Under the pieces are notes generated by a model. The model made no database searches and was not told where the DNA came from. It saw only the letters and a list, made by a program, of their open reading frames with translations. The position numbers and the translations under genes were made by a program. This document shows positions 51,444 through 59,953 of a stretch of DNA of 64,000 bases, piece by piece. Source of the stretch: Epilithonimonas sp042695135. GTDB taxonomy: Bacteria > Bacteroidota > Bacteroidia > Flavobacteriales > Weeksellaceae. Each line of letters begins with the position of its first letter. Positions within the stretch are counted from its first letter, which is position 1. The DNA is taken from NCBI RefSeq assembly GCF_042695135.1, contig NZ_CP170547.1, forward strand, positions 2,046,001 to 2,110,000, written 5' to 3'.

Positions 51444-52361
51444 TCAAGAATTTGCCAATGCAACATTGTAATTTATGTTAATATGATTGATGATTTTATT
51501 GTCAACATTATCATCAAATTTCCTTGCAAAAAGATTGCTTCCGGAATTTAAGAAATCCAGGTCATCTGTTGTGAAAGTTTTTGGACGAAGTTTGATATCG
51601 CCATCCGGAATCCAAATGATAGCTCTTTTGTCATCATTTACAAGTTGTCCGTCAAATTTTGTATTCATCAATACAGTCTGGAAAAAAGACTCTTCTGCAA
51701 TCAACGTATTCTTATAATAGTCTTCAAATTTCTTCACTTCTGTACTGTTGCAGAGAAAAGTGCAGCAATCTCTCGTAAGTATCATCCACTGTCCGCCAAT
51801 GTAAGGGGTAATGTCCTTCATAAATTCCCGTTTGTAAGTAAGTGGAGAAATCTTATCATCTACTTCATCAAAATAGTTTTCTATCCTGTTCATTGTTTCC
51901 GGACGGGTAATTTTCTGATCAGCAATTTTGATGTAATTTTTACCGTTGTTTTTTGTCAGAAATTCGCGGATGATCTTTTGGGATTTCAAAGGATAATCCT
52001 GTCCGCTGAGATTGATGAAGTAGTCCCATTTTGCATCTATATTCAATAGGAAATTCATTCCGTCCAGTTCTGCCTGTACCATACTGTAACCACCCCAGAT
52101 CACATTTTCACTTTTAAGGATATAAACATTCGGGTAATCTTTAAGAAAGGATTCGACTTCGGTTCCGAGTTCCTTTTCTGCTTTTTTATCAATATGGATC
52201 AGGTAATAATTATTCGTTTTATATATTGCTTCGAAGAGACGTTTAAATTGATTTGGCAGTCTATGAACCAAAATAAGATAAGCAATATTAATTGTTTTTT
52301 CTGACGAAATTCCGTCAACGGTGGTATCACTCTTTTTGAAAAATTTTAGATCAGGTTCCAT
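51444..52361 (-). CDS. GT14-family beta-1,6-N-acetylglucosaminyltransferase-like protein
   Basis: A 305-residue glycosyltransferase of the core-2/I-branching family. Visible blocks: IAYLILVHRLPNQFKRLF, YYLIHIDKKAE, VIWGGYSMVQAELDGM, YFINLSGQDYPLKS and a mid-domain YIGGQWMILTRD, followed by ESFFQTVLMNT with the acidic catalytic region. No membrane helix is visible, so it is cytosolic or peripheral. It may add sugars to surface glycan precursors; nearby DegT aminotransferase and galE are on other operons. Confidence 0.85.
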   Translation of the reverse strand: MEPDLKFFKKSDTTVDGISSEKTINIAYLILVHRLPNQFKRLFEAIYKTNNYYLIHIDKKAEKELGTEVESFLKDYPNVYILKSENVIWGGYSMVQAELDGMNFLLNIDAKWDYFINLSGQDYPLKSQKIIREFLTKNNGKNYIKIADQKITRPETMNRIENYFDEVDDKISPLTYKREFMKDITPYIGGQWMILTRDCCTFLCNSTEVKKFEDYYKNTLIAEESFFQTVLMNTKFDGQLVNDDKRAIIWIPDGDIKLRPKTFTTDDLDFLNSGSNLFARKFDDNVDNKIINHININYNVALANS

Positions 52362-52546
52362 AAATATATTATTTTAGTTCACGAGTAACGATACACTTCC
52401 ATAATATAAAGCGAAACCTGAATTTTCTACAAGGTACAATAAAATAACTGATTATTAATTATTTATAATGTGCTAATTAAGGTAAAATTGAGATCTGTTA
52501 ATAATAAATTACGGTTTCAATTGAGAAATTATAACAAATAAAAAAA

Positions 52547-52568
52547 GAGCTGAAAATTATTTTCAGCT
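52547..52568 (-). terminator. Terminator of the subtilase gene
   Basis: 9-bp perfect arms GAGCTGAAA / TTTCAGCTC with a 4-base loop; a T run follows on the minus strand. Confidence 0.8.
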
Positions 52569-52579
52569 CCTCGTTTGAT

Positions 52580-54190
52580 TTATTCCTTGATAAACTTTTC
52601 TATTAATTCCTGATCTCCTGTTTTTATTTTGATAATGTAATTTCCTTTGGTTAATTTGGAAACGTTCACATTGTTATTGGTTTCAGTTTTGATCAATCTG
52701 CCTAAGACATCATAGATCTCGACAGATTTTATAGGTTTATCAGAAGAGATATTAAGAATGTCTTTTGCAGGGTTTGGATAGATATTTATCTGCGCTTTCG
52801 TTACATCATTTACACCAAGATAAGACTGATAAGTTTTGTAGAAATTAAGAATTCCATAACCTTTTTGGTCAGTCGTATTTGGATAAAGAGAAGCGTTTTG
52901 TCTTAAACTTTGTTTAAGTGTATTTCTGGGAATTGTTTTGGAAACCGACTGTAAAAAGCAAGCAACACCGCCAGCAGCAAGTGGAGTTGCAAATGATGTC
53001 CCGCTGCCATAATCCGAAGAATTGTTATAGGCATAATAAGTATCTGTCCCTCTTGCGCTTGCATCAGGTTTGATAACACCTGCAGAATTAGGTCCGAAAG
53101 ATGAAAACCCCGAAGAATTACCAGTATTCGTAACTGCGCCAATGGTAAATACACCCGCATTATCCGCGGGAGCAGAAATGTAGTGCCAGTTACTTTGTCC
53201 TTCGTTACCTGCAGCGATCAATACAAAAATTCCTTTTTCAGAAGCTATTTGTGCACCTCTTGAGATAAAAGTTGTACCTCCGTTCATATCAGCATATGTA
53301 TAATCATATCTGCTGTCATCAAACTCAGTATAACCTAAAGAAGTGGAAATTACATCTACACCTTTTCTATCAGCTTCTTCTGCAGCTTCTATCCAGTAGA
53401 GTTGCTCTTCAGGGATTTCATTATCTGCGTCCTCACTTGCATACAGATAAAAATCAGCATCAGGAGCCGAACCTACAAAAGTTCCGTCTATATAACCACC
53501 GATAATACCAAGACACATTGCACCGTGAGGATTGACGGAAGTAGAGTATACACTGGCACTTTTGGTGACAAAATTATAGGTTGCTTTTACATGACCATTA
53601 TCCCTCATTCTTTTAAAAGCACTTCCTGTATTGACGTACGGGAAACCTGTGTCTATAACTGCAATTGACATCCCTGTCCCTGTAAAACCGGCAACATGCA
53701 AAGGGCGAAGATTAATCTGGTTGATCTGAGAAAGACTATTTCCATAATTGAAATTGGTCAAAACATCTCTGTTGGCATTTTCCTGATTGAATTTTTTAAA
53801 CTTATCAATCTTCTCTTTTCGTTTTCCACCGTTCGGATTTCGCACAAAACTTTCCACGTGGTCTACATAACTCTGTTGGGACAATGTCTGGATGTCAGAA
53901 GAAGTAGCATTCACAGCAACACCATTCAGCCATTTGGAATAATCTGTTACTTCAAATCCAAGGTTTTGAATATTAGTAATATAAGTCGGCTCTATTGGTG
54001 CATCCTGATCTGACAAAGCAATTCCAAGATTGGTTCTTCTGTCCAGAGATTTTTGTGTAAGTTCAGATAATGGATTGGAATAAAATGCAGCTTTGTTTGG
54101 TTTGTCTTTGAAGAAAACAAAAACTAATTCGGTTTGAGCCATTGCTATCAAAGAAAAGCTAACCGATAAAATTGTAAAGATTTTTCTCAC
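52580..54190 (-). CDS. Secreted S8 (subtilisin-like) serine peptidase with T9SS tail
   Basis: A 536-residue secreted protease. The catalytic triad is visible: Asp in MSIAVIDTGFPY, His in NPHGAMCLGIIGG, Ser in GSGTSFATPLAAGG. A C-terminal type A T9SS sorting domain (INIYPNPAKDI ... IEKFIKE) sends it through the outer membrane. I prefer the GTG at 54190, which gives a clean signal peptide (RKIFTILSVSFSLIAMAQ); the longer frame from ATG 54268 would add 26 residues that bury the signal. A propeptide region (about 20-140) precedes the catalytic domain. Confidence 0.88.
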   Translation of the reverse strand: MRKIFTILSVSFSLIAMAQTELVFVFFKDKPNKAAFYSNPLSELTQKSLDRRTNLGIALSDQDAPIEPTYITNIQNLGFEVTDYSKWLNGVAVNATSSDIQTLSQQSYVDHVESFVRNPNGGKRKEKIDKFKKFNQENANRDVLTNFNYGNSLSQINQINLRPLHVAGFTGTGMSIAVIDTGFPYVNTGSAFKRMRDNGHVKATYNFVTKSASVYSTSVNPHGAMCLGIIGGYIDGTFVGSAPDADFYLYASEDADNEIPEEQLYWIEAAEEADRKGVDVISTSLGYTEFDDSRYDYTYADMNGGTTFISRGAQIASEKGIFVLIAAGNEGQSNWHYISAPADNAGVFTIGAVTNTGNSSGFSSFGPNSAGVIKPDASARGTDTYYAYNNSSDYGSGTSFATPLAAGGVACFLQSVSKTIPRNTLKQSLRQNASLYPNTTDQKGYGILNFYKTYQSYLGVNDVTKAQINIYPNPAKDILNISSDKPIKSVEIYDVLGRLIKTETNNNVNVSKLTKGNYIIKIKTGDQELIEKFIKE

Positions 54191-54332
54191 GTTTTGGGTA
54201 TTTGGATTTTTTAAACTGATAAATAAATGTAAATTTACAAAATAATGTTTTTGCATTTGAAATCGCATTTAAAAAATATTTAATTTGATATTTACACGAT
54301 TTTAAAAGCCTTTAATAATAAATATTTGCATC

Positions 54333-55463
54333 ATGAAGAAAATCCAAATGGTTGATTTACAAAGCCAGTACTATAAAATAAAAAGTGAAGTTGACAATGC
54401 AGTTCTCAATGTGATGGATTCTGCGGCTTTTATAAATGGTCCGGAAGTCAAATCTTTTCAGGCAGATCTGGAAAGTTATTTGGATGTAAAGCATGTAATC
54501 CCTTGTGCAAACGGGACAGACGCACTTCAGATCGCTTTGATGGCATTGGATTTACAAGAAGGCGATGAAGTGATCACAGCAGATTTCACCTTTGCTGCAA
54601 CAGTAGAAGTAATTCATTTGCTTAAGCTGAAATCTGTTTTGGTTGATGTAGATTACGATACATTTACAATCGATACAGAAGCGATTAAAAAAGCGATTAC
54701 GCCTAAAACTAAAGCGATTATTCCCGTTCATATTTTCGGACAATGCGGAAATATGGAAGAGGTTTTAAAAATTGCTAAAGAACATAATTTATACGTTATC
54801 GAAGATAATGCACAGGCCATTGGCTCTGATTTTATTTTCTCAGACGGAACCGAAAAGAAATCCGGGACGATGGGAACAATCGGTACAACATCATTTTTTC
54901 CATCCAAAAATCTAGGATGCTACGGTGACGGTGGTGCGATTTTTACTAATGATGATCAATTCGCTCATAGATTGAGAGGAATCGTAAATCACGGGATGTA
55001 CGAGCGTTACTATCACGATGAAGTTGGCGTTAATTCCAGATTGGACAGCATTCAGGCAGCAATTTTGAGAAAGAAACTGCCAAATCTTGATTCATATAAC
55101 GAAGCCAGAAGAAAAGCGGCAGATTATTATGACGAAGCTTTCTCCGGAAACGAAAATATCCTGACTCCGAAAAGAGCAGACTATTCCACACACGTTTTTC
55201 ATCAATATACTTTGAGAATTACCAACGGAAAACGCAACGAACTACAGAAATACCTTACCGAAAAAGAAATCCCTGCAATGATCTATTATCCGGTAGCATT
55301 AAGAAAGCAAAAAGCCTATTATCAGGAAAGTGATCCGGCAGACTTCGTAAACACAGATAAATTATTGGATGAAGTAATTTCTCTTCCGATGCATACTGAA
55401 CTGGACGAAGAGCAATTGAAATATATTACGGATTCTGTTTTGGAGTTTTTCGGGAGTAAATGA
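54333..55463 (+). CDS. DegT/DnrJ/EryC1/StrS sugar aminotransferase
   Basis: A 376-residue PLP enzyme that aminates a keto-sugar nucleotide for surface polysaccharide. VDLQSQYYKIKSEVD at the start, CANGTDALQIALMALD, GDEVITADFTFAATVE, VIEDNAQAIGS and the PLP lysine in FFPSKNLGCYGDGGAIF are the family blocks. The exact sugar cannot be told from sequence. It overlaps the next small membrane gene by four bases (ATGA) and is near galE on the same strand. Confidence 0.9.
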   Translation: MKKIQMVDLQSQYYKIKSEVDNAVLNVMDSAAFINGPEVKSFQADLESYLDVKHVIPCANGTDALQIALMALDLQEGDEVITADFTFAATVEVIHLLKLKSVLVDVDYDTFTIDTEAIKKAITPKTKAIIPVHIFGQCGNMEEVLKIAKEHNLYVIEDNAQAIGSDFIFSDGTEKKSGTMGTIGTTSFFPSKNLGCYGDGGAIFTNDDQFAHRLRGIVNHGMYERYYHDEVGVNSRLDSIQAAILRKKLPNLDSYNEARRKAADYYDEAFSGNENILTPKRADYSTHVFHQYTLRITNGKRNELQKYLTEKEIPAMIYYPVALRKQKAYYQESDPADFVNTDKLLDEVISLPMHTELDEEQLKYITDSVLEFFGSK

Positions 55464-55903
55464 AAAAATCTTTTTTTTTACAAGGTAATAAGTATAAGTT
55501 TTTTTTATACTCTCATCTTTTTATAATGGGGTTTTATATTATTATCTTAACATTTATTGCTTTTAAATATAATAAATCTATAAATCCTAAACTTAATTTG
55601 TATACTAAGTCTGGAATTTATATTATTTTAAACCTAATTTTAGCAAGTCTGATTTATTTTAAAATAAAATATACAAAAATAATCCTCAATATATTTTCCT
55701 GGCTAATTTTTCTTTGGCTTTGCTATGCATTATTTGGTTTATTCCGAAGCTATTATAATAATTATTATTACAATTTTTCAATTATTTTTTATTTATTTAT
55801 TGCGGGATTTGTGACTTTTTATATTTATTATTTAAATCATAATAATCCAAATTTAAAAACTGAAAATAATGAAATCGAAGAAATTGGGAATGCCGAAAAT
55901 TAA
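55460..55903 (+). CDS. Small four-helix membrane protein
   Basis: A 147-residue hydrophobic protein with four predicted membrane helices (about 15-35, 48-66, 70-90, 100-122) and a short acidic tail. It is very rich in Ile, Phe, Tyr and Asn and in A/T, and belongs to no family I recognise. Its ATG overlaps the stop of the aminotransferase gene, so translation is probably coupled. It may be a membrane component linked to polysaccharide synthesis, but that is only by position. Confidence 0.6.
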   Translation: MKKSFFLQGNKYKFFLYSHLFIMGFYIIILTFIAFKYNKSINPKLNLYTKSGIYIILNLILASLIYFKIKYTKIILNIFSWLIFLWLCYALFGLFRSYYNNYYYNFSIIFYLFIAGFVTFYIYYLNHNNPNLKTENNEIEEIGNAEN

Positions 55904-55929
55904 TCATTTATCACCACTTATAAAATAAT

Positions 55930-56949
55930 ATGTCCATACTCGTAACAGGCGGCCTCGGCTACATCGGATCTCACACAGTTGTAGAATTGATCAATAATAA
56001 TTTTGAAGTCATCATTGTTGATGACCTTTCGAACTCAGAAAAATTTATTCTTAATAATATTGAGGAAATCACAGGCAAATGTCCGATTTTCTATCCTTTC
56101 GATCTTAAAAGAAAAGAATTGTTGAGTCAGGTTTTCGATGCTCATCAGATTGATGGTTGTATCAATTTTGCAGCTTCAAAAGCAGTAGGAGAGAGTATGA
56201 CAGAGCCTTTGAAATATTATGAAAACAACTTGTTTTCTTTGATTAATGTTCTTCAAGAATTTGAAAAAAGAAATATTTCCAATTTTATTTTCAGCTCATC
56301 CTGTACAGTTTATGGACAGGCAGATGTAATGCCAATTGACGAAAATACACCACTTAAGGAAGCTGAATCTTCGTACGGAAAAACTAAGCAAATGGGCGAA
56401 GATATCCTGAGAGATTTCTCCAGAGCTTATCAGAAACGAGTTACTTTACTCAGATATTTCAATCCGATTGGTGCCCATCCAACAGCTTTGTTGGGAGAAT
56501 TACCGGCTGGAATTCCGAATAACCTGGTTCCTTATGTGACACAGACTGCAGCAGGAATTCGAGAAAAACTGAGCATTTGGGGCGACGATTATCCAACAGA
56601 AGACGGGACAGCTGTCCGTGATTATATTTATGTTGTTGATTTGGCGAAAGCACACGTTGCGGCACTTAAAAAATTAATAAATTCTGAGGAAGAAACAGTT
56701 CTTGATATTTACAATCTTGGAACAGGAAAAGGTTCTTCAGTTCTTGAAGTGGTGAAAGCATTCGAATTAGCAAACGATATCAAAGTTCCGTACCAGATCT
56801 GTCCGAGACGGGAAGGCGATATTACGGTCGCTTACGCCAACGTCGACAAAGCGGAAAGAGAACTCGGCTGGAAATCCGAAACGTCTCTGGAAGAATCACT
56901 CAGAACGACTTGGGAATGGCAGAAATATCTTAAAGAACGAACCAATTAA
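55930..56949 (+). CDS. galE: UDP-glucose 4-epimerase
   Basis: A 339-residue NAD-dependent epimerase interconverting UDP-glucose and UDP-galactose. N-terminal VTGGLGYIGSHTVVELI binds NAD; SSSCTVYGQ and SYGKTKQMGE give the Ser/Tyr-x-x-x-Lys catalytic set; LRYFNPIGAHP and RDYIYVVDLAKAH are characteristic. Length is standard. It follows the membrane gene by 26 bases and ends before a terminator, so it may close the operon with the sugar aminotransferase. Confidence 0.95.
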   Translation: MSILVTGGLGYIGSHTVVELINNNFEVIIVDDLSNSEKFILNNIEEITGKCPIFYPFDLKRKELLSQVFDAHQIDGCINFAASKAVGESMTEPLKYYENNLFSLINVLQEFEKRNISNFIFSSSCTVYGQADVMPIDENTPLKEAESSYGKTKQMGEDILRDFSRAYQKRVTLLRYFNPIGAHPTALLGELPAGIPNNLVPYVTQTAAGIREKLSIWGDDYPTEDGTAVRDYIYVVDLAKAHVAALKKLINSEEETVLDIYNLGTGKGSSVLEVVKAFELANDIKVPYQICPRREGDITVAYANVDKAERELGWKSETSLEESLRTTWEWQKYLKERTN

Positions 56950-56955
56950 TATTAC

Positions 56956-56982
56956 AAAACCAATCTTGTATGATTGGTTTTT
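56956..56982. terminator. Terminator after galE
   Basis: 10-bp perfect arms AAAACCAATC / GATTGGTTTT with a 6-base loop and a T run. It also lies at the end of the convergent gene (stop at 56983). Confidence 0.8.
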
Positions 56983-57636
56983 CTATTTACATTTTTCAGC
57001 AAAACTGAAAATACTGTGAAGTTTAACTTCCGAAAAACTCTTGGATTTAATCTTTGACGCATTGACCATTGCTTTTGCAAGAACCGAGGTAGGCAAAGGC
57101 TGCTGACTTTTCAATAGCCCAAGTTTATTAATGAATTTCAAGGCTTTCAAACCGAAAACTTCGCCACCTCTGTCTGAGTTTTTACGTTCCAGCATTCCGG
57201 GTTTGAAGATAGTCGTTTTCTCGAATTTTAAATTTTTAATGGCTTCTTCCAGTTCACCTTTCATTCGGGAGTAGAATATTTTAGAATCGGGACTTGCGCC
57301 GTAAGCAGAAACTAAAACGAAATCTTCAACCTGATTTTCCTTCGCAGCTTTCGCAAAATTAAATTGATAATCGTAGTCTATTTTCCACTGATTATCTTTA
57401 CTGCCGGCAGTTTTCAACGTTGTTCCAAGACAGGCAAACGCCACATCACCTTTTACAAGATGTTCCCACTCATCTGGTCGGTCAAAATCTACGATATGCG
57501 CTGTGATTTTATCATTATGAAAATCTGAACGTCGTCTGACAAAGATATCGATTTGCTCAAATTCAGAATCCTGCGAAAGTTGATTCACAAGATCTTTTCC
57601 CGTTGCGCCGGTTGCACCAATTACCAAAGCTTTCAT
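56983..57636 (-). CDS. Atypical SDR, NAD(P)H-binding (HTATIP2-like)
   Basis: A 217-residue Rossmann protein with the motif VIGATGATGKDLV at the N-terminus, FACLGTTLKTAGSKD, VLVSAYGASP and YSRMKGELE (YxxxK), followed by FKPGMLERK. It belongs to the atypical extended SDRs related to HTATIP2/Oxidoreductase-like proteins. The reaction is not known for bacterial members. It stands alone on the minus strand. Confidence 0.82.
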   Translation of the reverse strand: MKALVIGATGATGKDLVNQLSQDSEFEQIDIFVRRRSDFHNDKITAHIVDFDRPDEWEHLVKGDVAFACLGTTLKTAGSKDNQWKIDYDYQFNFAKAAKENQVEDFVLVSAYGASPDSKIFYSRMKGELEEAIKNLKFEKTTIFKPGMLERKNSDRGGEVFGLKALKFINKLGLLKSQQPLPTSVLAKAMVNASKIKSKSFSEVKLHSIFSFAEKCK

Positions 57637-57717
57637 AATTCTAAGATTTGATAATAAAGTTAAGCAATATTTTCGAGTAAATAATCAGACTGTGAAATCT
57701 ATAATATTGTTCACGCA

Positions 57718-57757
57718 GATAAAGCTGATTTAGCAGATTCAAAAAATCTGCTTTATC
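57718..57757. repeat. Bulged palindromic GCAGAT repeat
   Basis: GATAAA (57718-57723) and GCAGATT (57733-57739) pair with AATCTGC-TTTATC (57745-57757), leaving a 9-base bulge. The GCAGATTTA wording is like dispersed flavobacterial repeats. It lies downstream of idi. Confidence 0.5.
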
Positions 57758-57800
57758 TACCAAAATTGCGAGATATTGAGCTTTTAAATGTGATACTTTT

Positions 57801-58310
57801 TTAATTCAGCTGATTGCGGTATTCTGCCCAGATGATCTTGAACCATTCTGTAAAGTTGTCCGGATTTTCAGTAATTTCCGTTTGCAAATCGGAGATAGAA
57901 ATATATCGGATTTCCGAAACTTCATCAGGATTCAGATTGAATTCGCCGGAGAAATTTCCTGTGAAAACATAATCCAATTCGTGTTCCCAAAGTCCGTCTC
58001 CAACGTCTGCTTTGTAGATAAAATGGAATTTCTCAGTCAGCTCACAATCGATTCCCAATTCCTCTTTTATTCGTCTTTTTGCAGCGTCCAGATAAGATTC
58101 CTGAAGGCGTGGATGCGAGCAGCAGGCATTTGTCCATTGGTTTGGCGAATGGTACTTTTCGTTAGCCCGTTTCTGCAAAAGCATTTCGCCTTTGTCATTA
58201 AACAAAAAAACCGAAAATGCACGGTGCAGAATTCCATTTTCGTGCGCCTGCATTTTTTCCATTTGCCCTAAAACTTCATCGTTCGGATTTACCAATACCA
58301 CTTTTTCCAT
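57801..58310 (-). CDS. idi: Isopentenyl-diphosphate delta-isomerase
   Basis: A 169-residue Nudix-fold enzyme interconverting IPP and DMAPP for isoprenoid synthesis. Conserved catalytic Cys lies in QWTNACCSHPR, and the metal/acid Glu in GLWEHELDYVF; RIKEELGID is the Nudix-like helix. Type I Idi length is standard. A perfect -7 box ends four bases before the ATG, so the transcript may be leaderless; a dispersed repeat copy lies immediately upstream. Confidence 0.94.
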   Translation of the reverse strand: MEKVVLVNPNDEVLGQMEKMQAHENGILHRAFSVFLFNDKGEMLLQKRANEKYHSPNQWTNACCSHPRLQESYLDAAKRRIKEELGIDCELTEKFHFIYKADVGDGLWEHELDYVFTGNFSGEFNLNPDEVSEIRYISISDLQTEITENPDNFTEWFKIIWAEYRNQLN

Positions 58311-58314
58311 AACA

Positions 58315-58322
58315 CAAAAATA
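58315..58322 (-). promoter_or_regulatory. -7 promoter box TATTTTTG directly before idi
   Basis: Perfect TAnnTTTG on the minus strand, four bases from the ATG, the same geometry as aroE. Confidence 0.5.
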
Positions 58323-58340
58323 AGGATTTTAAAATAAATT

Positions 58341-58453
58341 TTCAGGAGCTATTTCCCGCTTTCCACTATATCTTTTTTGTTTTTAAAACGTTTGTCAACC
58401 AAAATTACGCGAAGAACAAAAAACAAAAAAGGATGCCGTTGCAATCGGGGCTA
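58341..58453 (-). repeat. Intergenic repeat element, copy 2
   Basis: On the minus strand it begins TAGCCCCGATTGCAACGGC and ends AGTGGAAAGCGGGAAATAGC plus TCC, matching both ends of the copy at 4399-4470. The interior is about 40 bases longer than in copy 1. Confidence 0.7.
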
Positions 58454-58479
58454 AGGGGTTCGTGGGAAGTAGAAATTTT

Positions 58480-58974
58480 CTATATTTTTTTGAGAAAGGC
58501 TCTTTTCTTTTTCCATTTAGAACCAAATAATATAAATTGTTTTTTGTCGGAATAAAATTTACCAAAATTTACCAGTTTTCTATTGTCAATTCTATAACTG
58601 AAAAGTTTTCTGTTTTTGATTAGATATTTTAGATGAAATGAAATGCCAGATTCATTCTTTAAATCATAATTATGATAATTCCCACTTAGAATTTCTAAGA
58701 CACTTAAACTGTCATTTTTACTTTCAATTTTACCTTTGTTTTTAGAAAATTCCAAATAGAGATTTTTATCCTTTACTATATATTTTCCAGTTAAATCAGT
58801 ATTAACTAAATCTCCTGCAAAGTTATATTCAAAAGTCGAATCTTTTTGCAGACTAATTGTCGTTACAAAAAATCCTAAATCAGCAAAATTTGATTTGTAA
58901 ATTCCCGTCACATCTTTATTTGATGCGCAAGAAGTTAGTATTACAATTAAAAAAATAAAATTATATTTCTTCAA
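58480..58974 (-). CDS. Lipoprotein, unknown function
   Basis: A 164-residue protein with a lipobox: MKKYNFIFLIVILTSCASNK, lipidated at the Cys of LTSC. The mature part is strand-rich (TGIYKSNFADLGFFVTTISL; STFEYNFAGDLVNTDLTGKY) and looks like a small beta barrel of the lipocalin-like kind seen in many Bacteroidota lipoproteins; that fold is inferred. It ends with a basic segment KWKKKRAFLKK. It follows rsmA on the same strand by 31 bases. Confidence 0.75.
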   Translation of the reverse strand: MKKYNFIFLIVILTSCASNKDVTGIYKSNFADLGFFVTTISLQKDSTFEYNFAGDLVNTDLTGKYIVKDKNLYLEFSKNKGKIESKNDSLSVLEILSGNYHNYDLKNESGISFHLKYLIKNRKLFSYRIDNRKLVNFGKFYSDKKQFILFGSKWKKKRAFLKKI

Positions 58975-59005
58975 ATCATTCGGTTTTAAAAACTGAATTT
59001 TTCAA

Positions 59006-59779
59006 TTACAAACTCCCTTTCCACTCATTCGTAAAATCAATGAAATCTGCAACAGACAATTCTTCTGCGCGGATATCAAGGAATCGATGTGAACTCATAG
59101 CTTCAGGAATGCCAAGAACTTTCAAAGAATTACTCATTTTTTTGCGTCTCTGTCCAAATCCGGCTTTTACGATTTGCTTGAAAAGAACTTCATTTCCAGC
59201 CAATCCTGGTTTCAGATTTCTCTTCATTCGGATAACGCCGGATTTTACTTTTGGCGGCGGATTGAAGACATTTTCGTGAACCGTGAAAAGATATTCCACA
59301 TCGTAATAAGCCTGAACCAAAACCGACAAAATCCCGTAATCTTTTGTGCGTGGAACGGCAGCCGTTCTTTCGGCAACTTCTTTCTGAAACATTCCGCTCA
59401 TTTCCGGAACATACTGGAAATTATCAATGATTTTAAACAAAATCTGAGACGAAATATTATAAGGAAAATTCCCAATCACAGCGAGTTCTTCGCCACCAAA
59501 AACCGCTGGAATATCAGTTTTCAGAAAATCTCCAACGAAATGTTGTTCTTCTAATTTCGGGTAATGTTTTTTGAGGTAATCGATGGACTCGTTATCAATC
59601 TCTGCAACGTAAGTTTCAACGTCTTTTTCCAGAAGGAATTTTGTAAGAACGCCCATTCCCGGACCCACTTCCAAAACTTTTTTATAACCTTCCAAAGAAA
59701 GCGAATCTACAATGTTACGTGCGATATTCTGGTCTGTAAGAAAATGCTGACCAAGGTGTTTTTTTGCTCTAACGTCCAA
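59006..59779 (-). CDS. rsmA: 16S rRNA adenine dimethyltransferase
   Basis: A 257-residue SAM-dependent enzyme that dimethylates two adjacent adenines near the 3' end of 16S rRNA. KKHLGQHFLTDQNIARNIV at the start, LEVGPGMGVLTKFL (SAM) and GNFPYNISSQILF (the N-x-P-Y catalytic motif) identify it. The start codon is TTG; no ATG lies close and the product begins at the usual place. A -7 box is 13 bases upstream. Confidence 0.95.
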   Translation of the reverse strand: MDVRAKKHLGQHFLTDQNIARNIVDSLSLEGYKKVLEVGPGMGVLTKFLLEKDVETYVAEIDNESIDYLKKHYPKLEEQHFVGDFLKTDIPAVFGGEELAVIGNFPYNISSQILFKIIDNFQYVPEMSGMFQKEVAERTAAVPRTKDYGILSVLVQAYYDVEYLFTVHENVFNPPPKVKSGVIRMKRNLKPGLAGNEVLFKQIVKAGFGQRRKKMSNSLKVLGIPEAMSSHRFLDIRAEELSVADFIDFTNEWKGSL

Positions 59780-59792
59780 TTCCGATTTTTTG

Positions 59793-59800
59793 CAAAGATA
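59793..59800 (-). promoter_or_regulatory. -7 promoter box TATCTTTG for rsmA
   Basis: Perfect TAnnTTTG on the minus strand, 13 bases before the TTG start. Confidence 0.5.
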
Positions 59801-59856
59801 AGCTAATTATCGGCAATGTTCGAACTTGATAAAATGGAATCATAATTCTGAAAAGT

Positions 59857-59926
59857 CTTCGACTCCGCTCAGACTGACACTTAAAATAATTTAATATTAA
59901 AAATGTCACACTGAGCGGAGTCGAAG
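59857..59926. repeat. Inverted repeat of the CTTCGACTCCGCTCAG type
   Basis: Arms 59857-59879 and 59904-59926, 23 bases each with two mismatches, around a 24-base A/T-rich loop. The sequence is G/C-rich compared with its surroundings and is a known style of dispersed flavobacterial palindrome. It lies between rsmA and the lactonase gene. Confidence 0.75.
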
Positions 59927-59953
59927 TATTTTATTAATAAAGGTAAATTAAAA

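Noticed and set aside
51645..52049. 134-residue frame opposite the GT14 gene
   Set aside because: Antisense to a recognised glycosyltransferase with no motif of its own.
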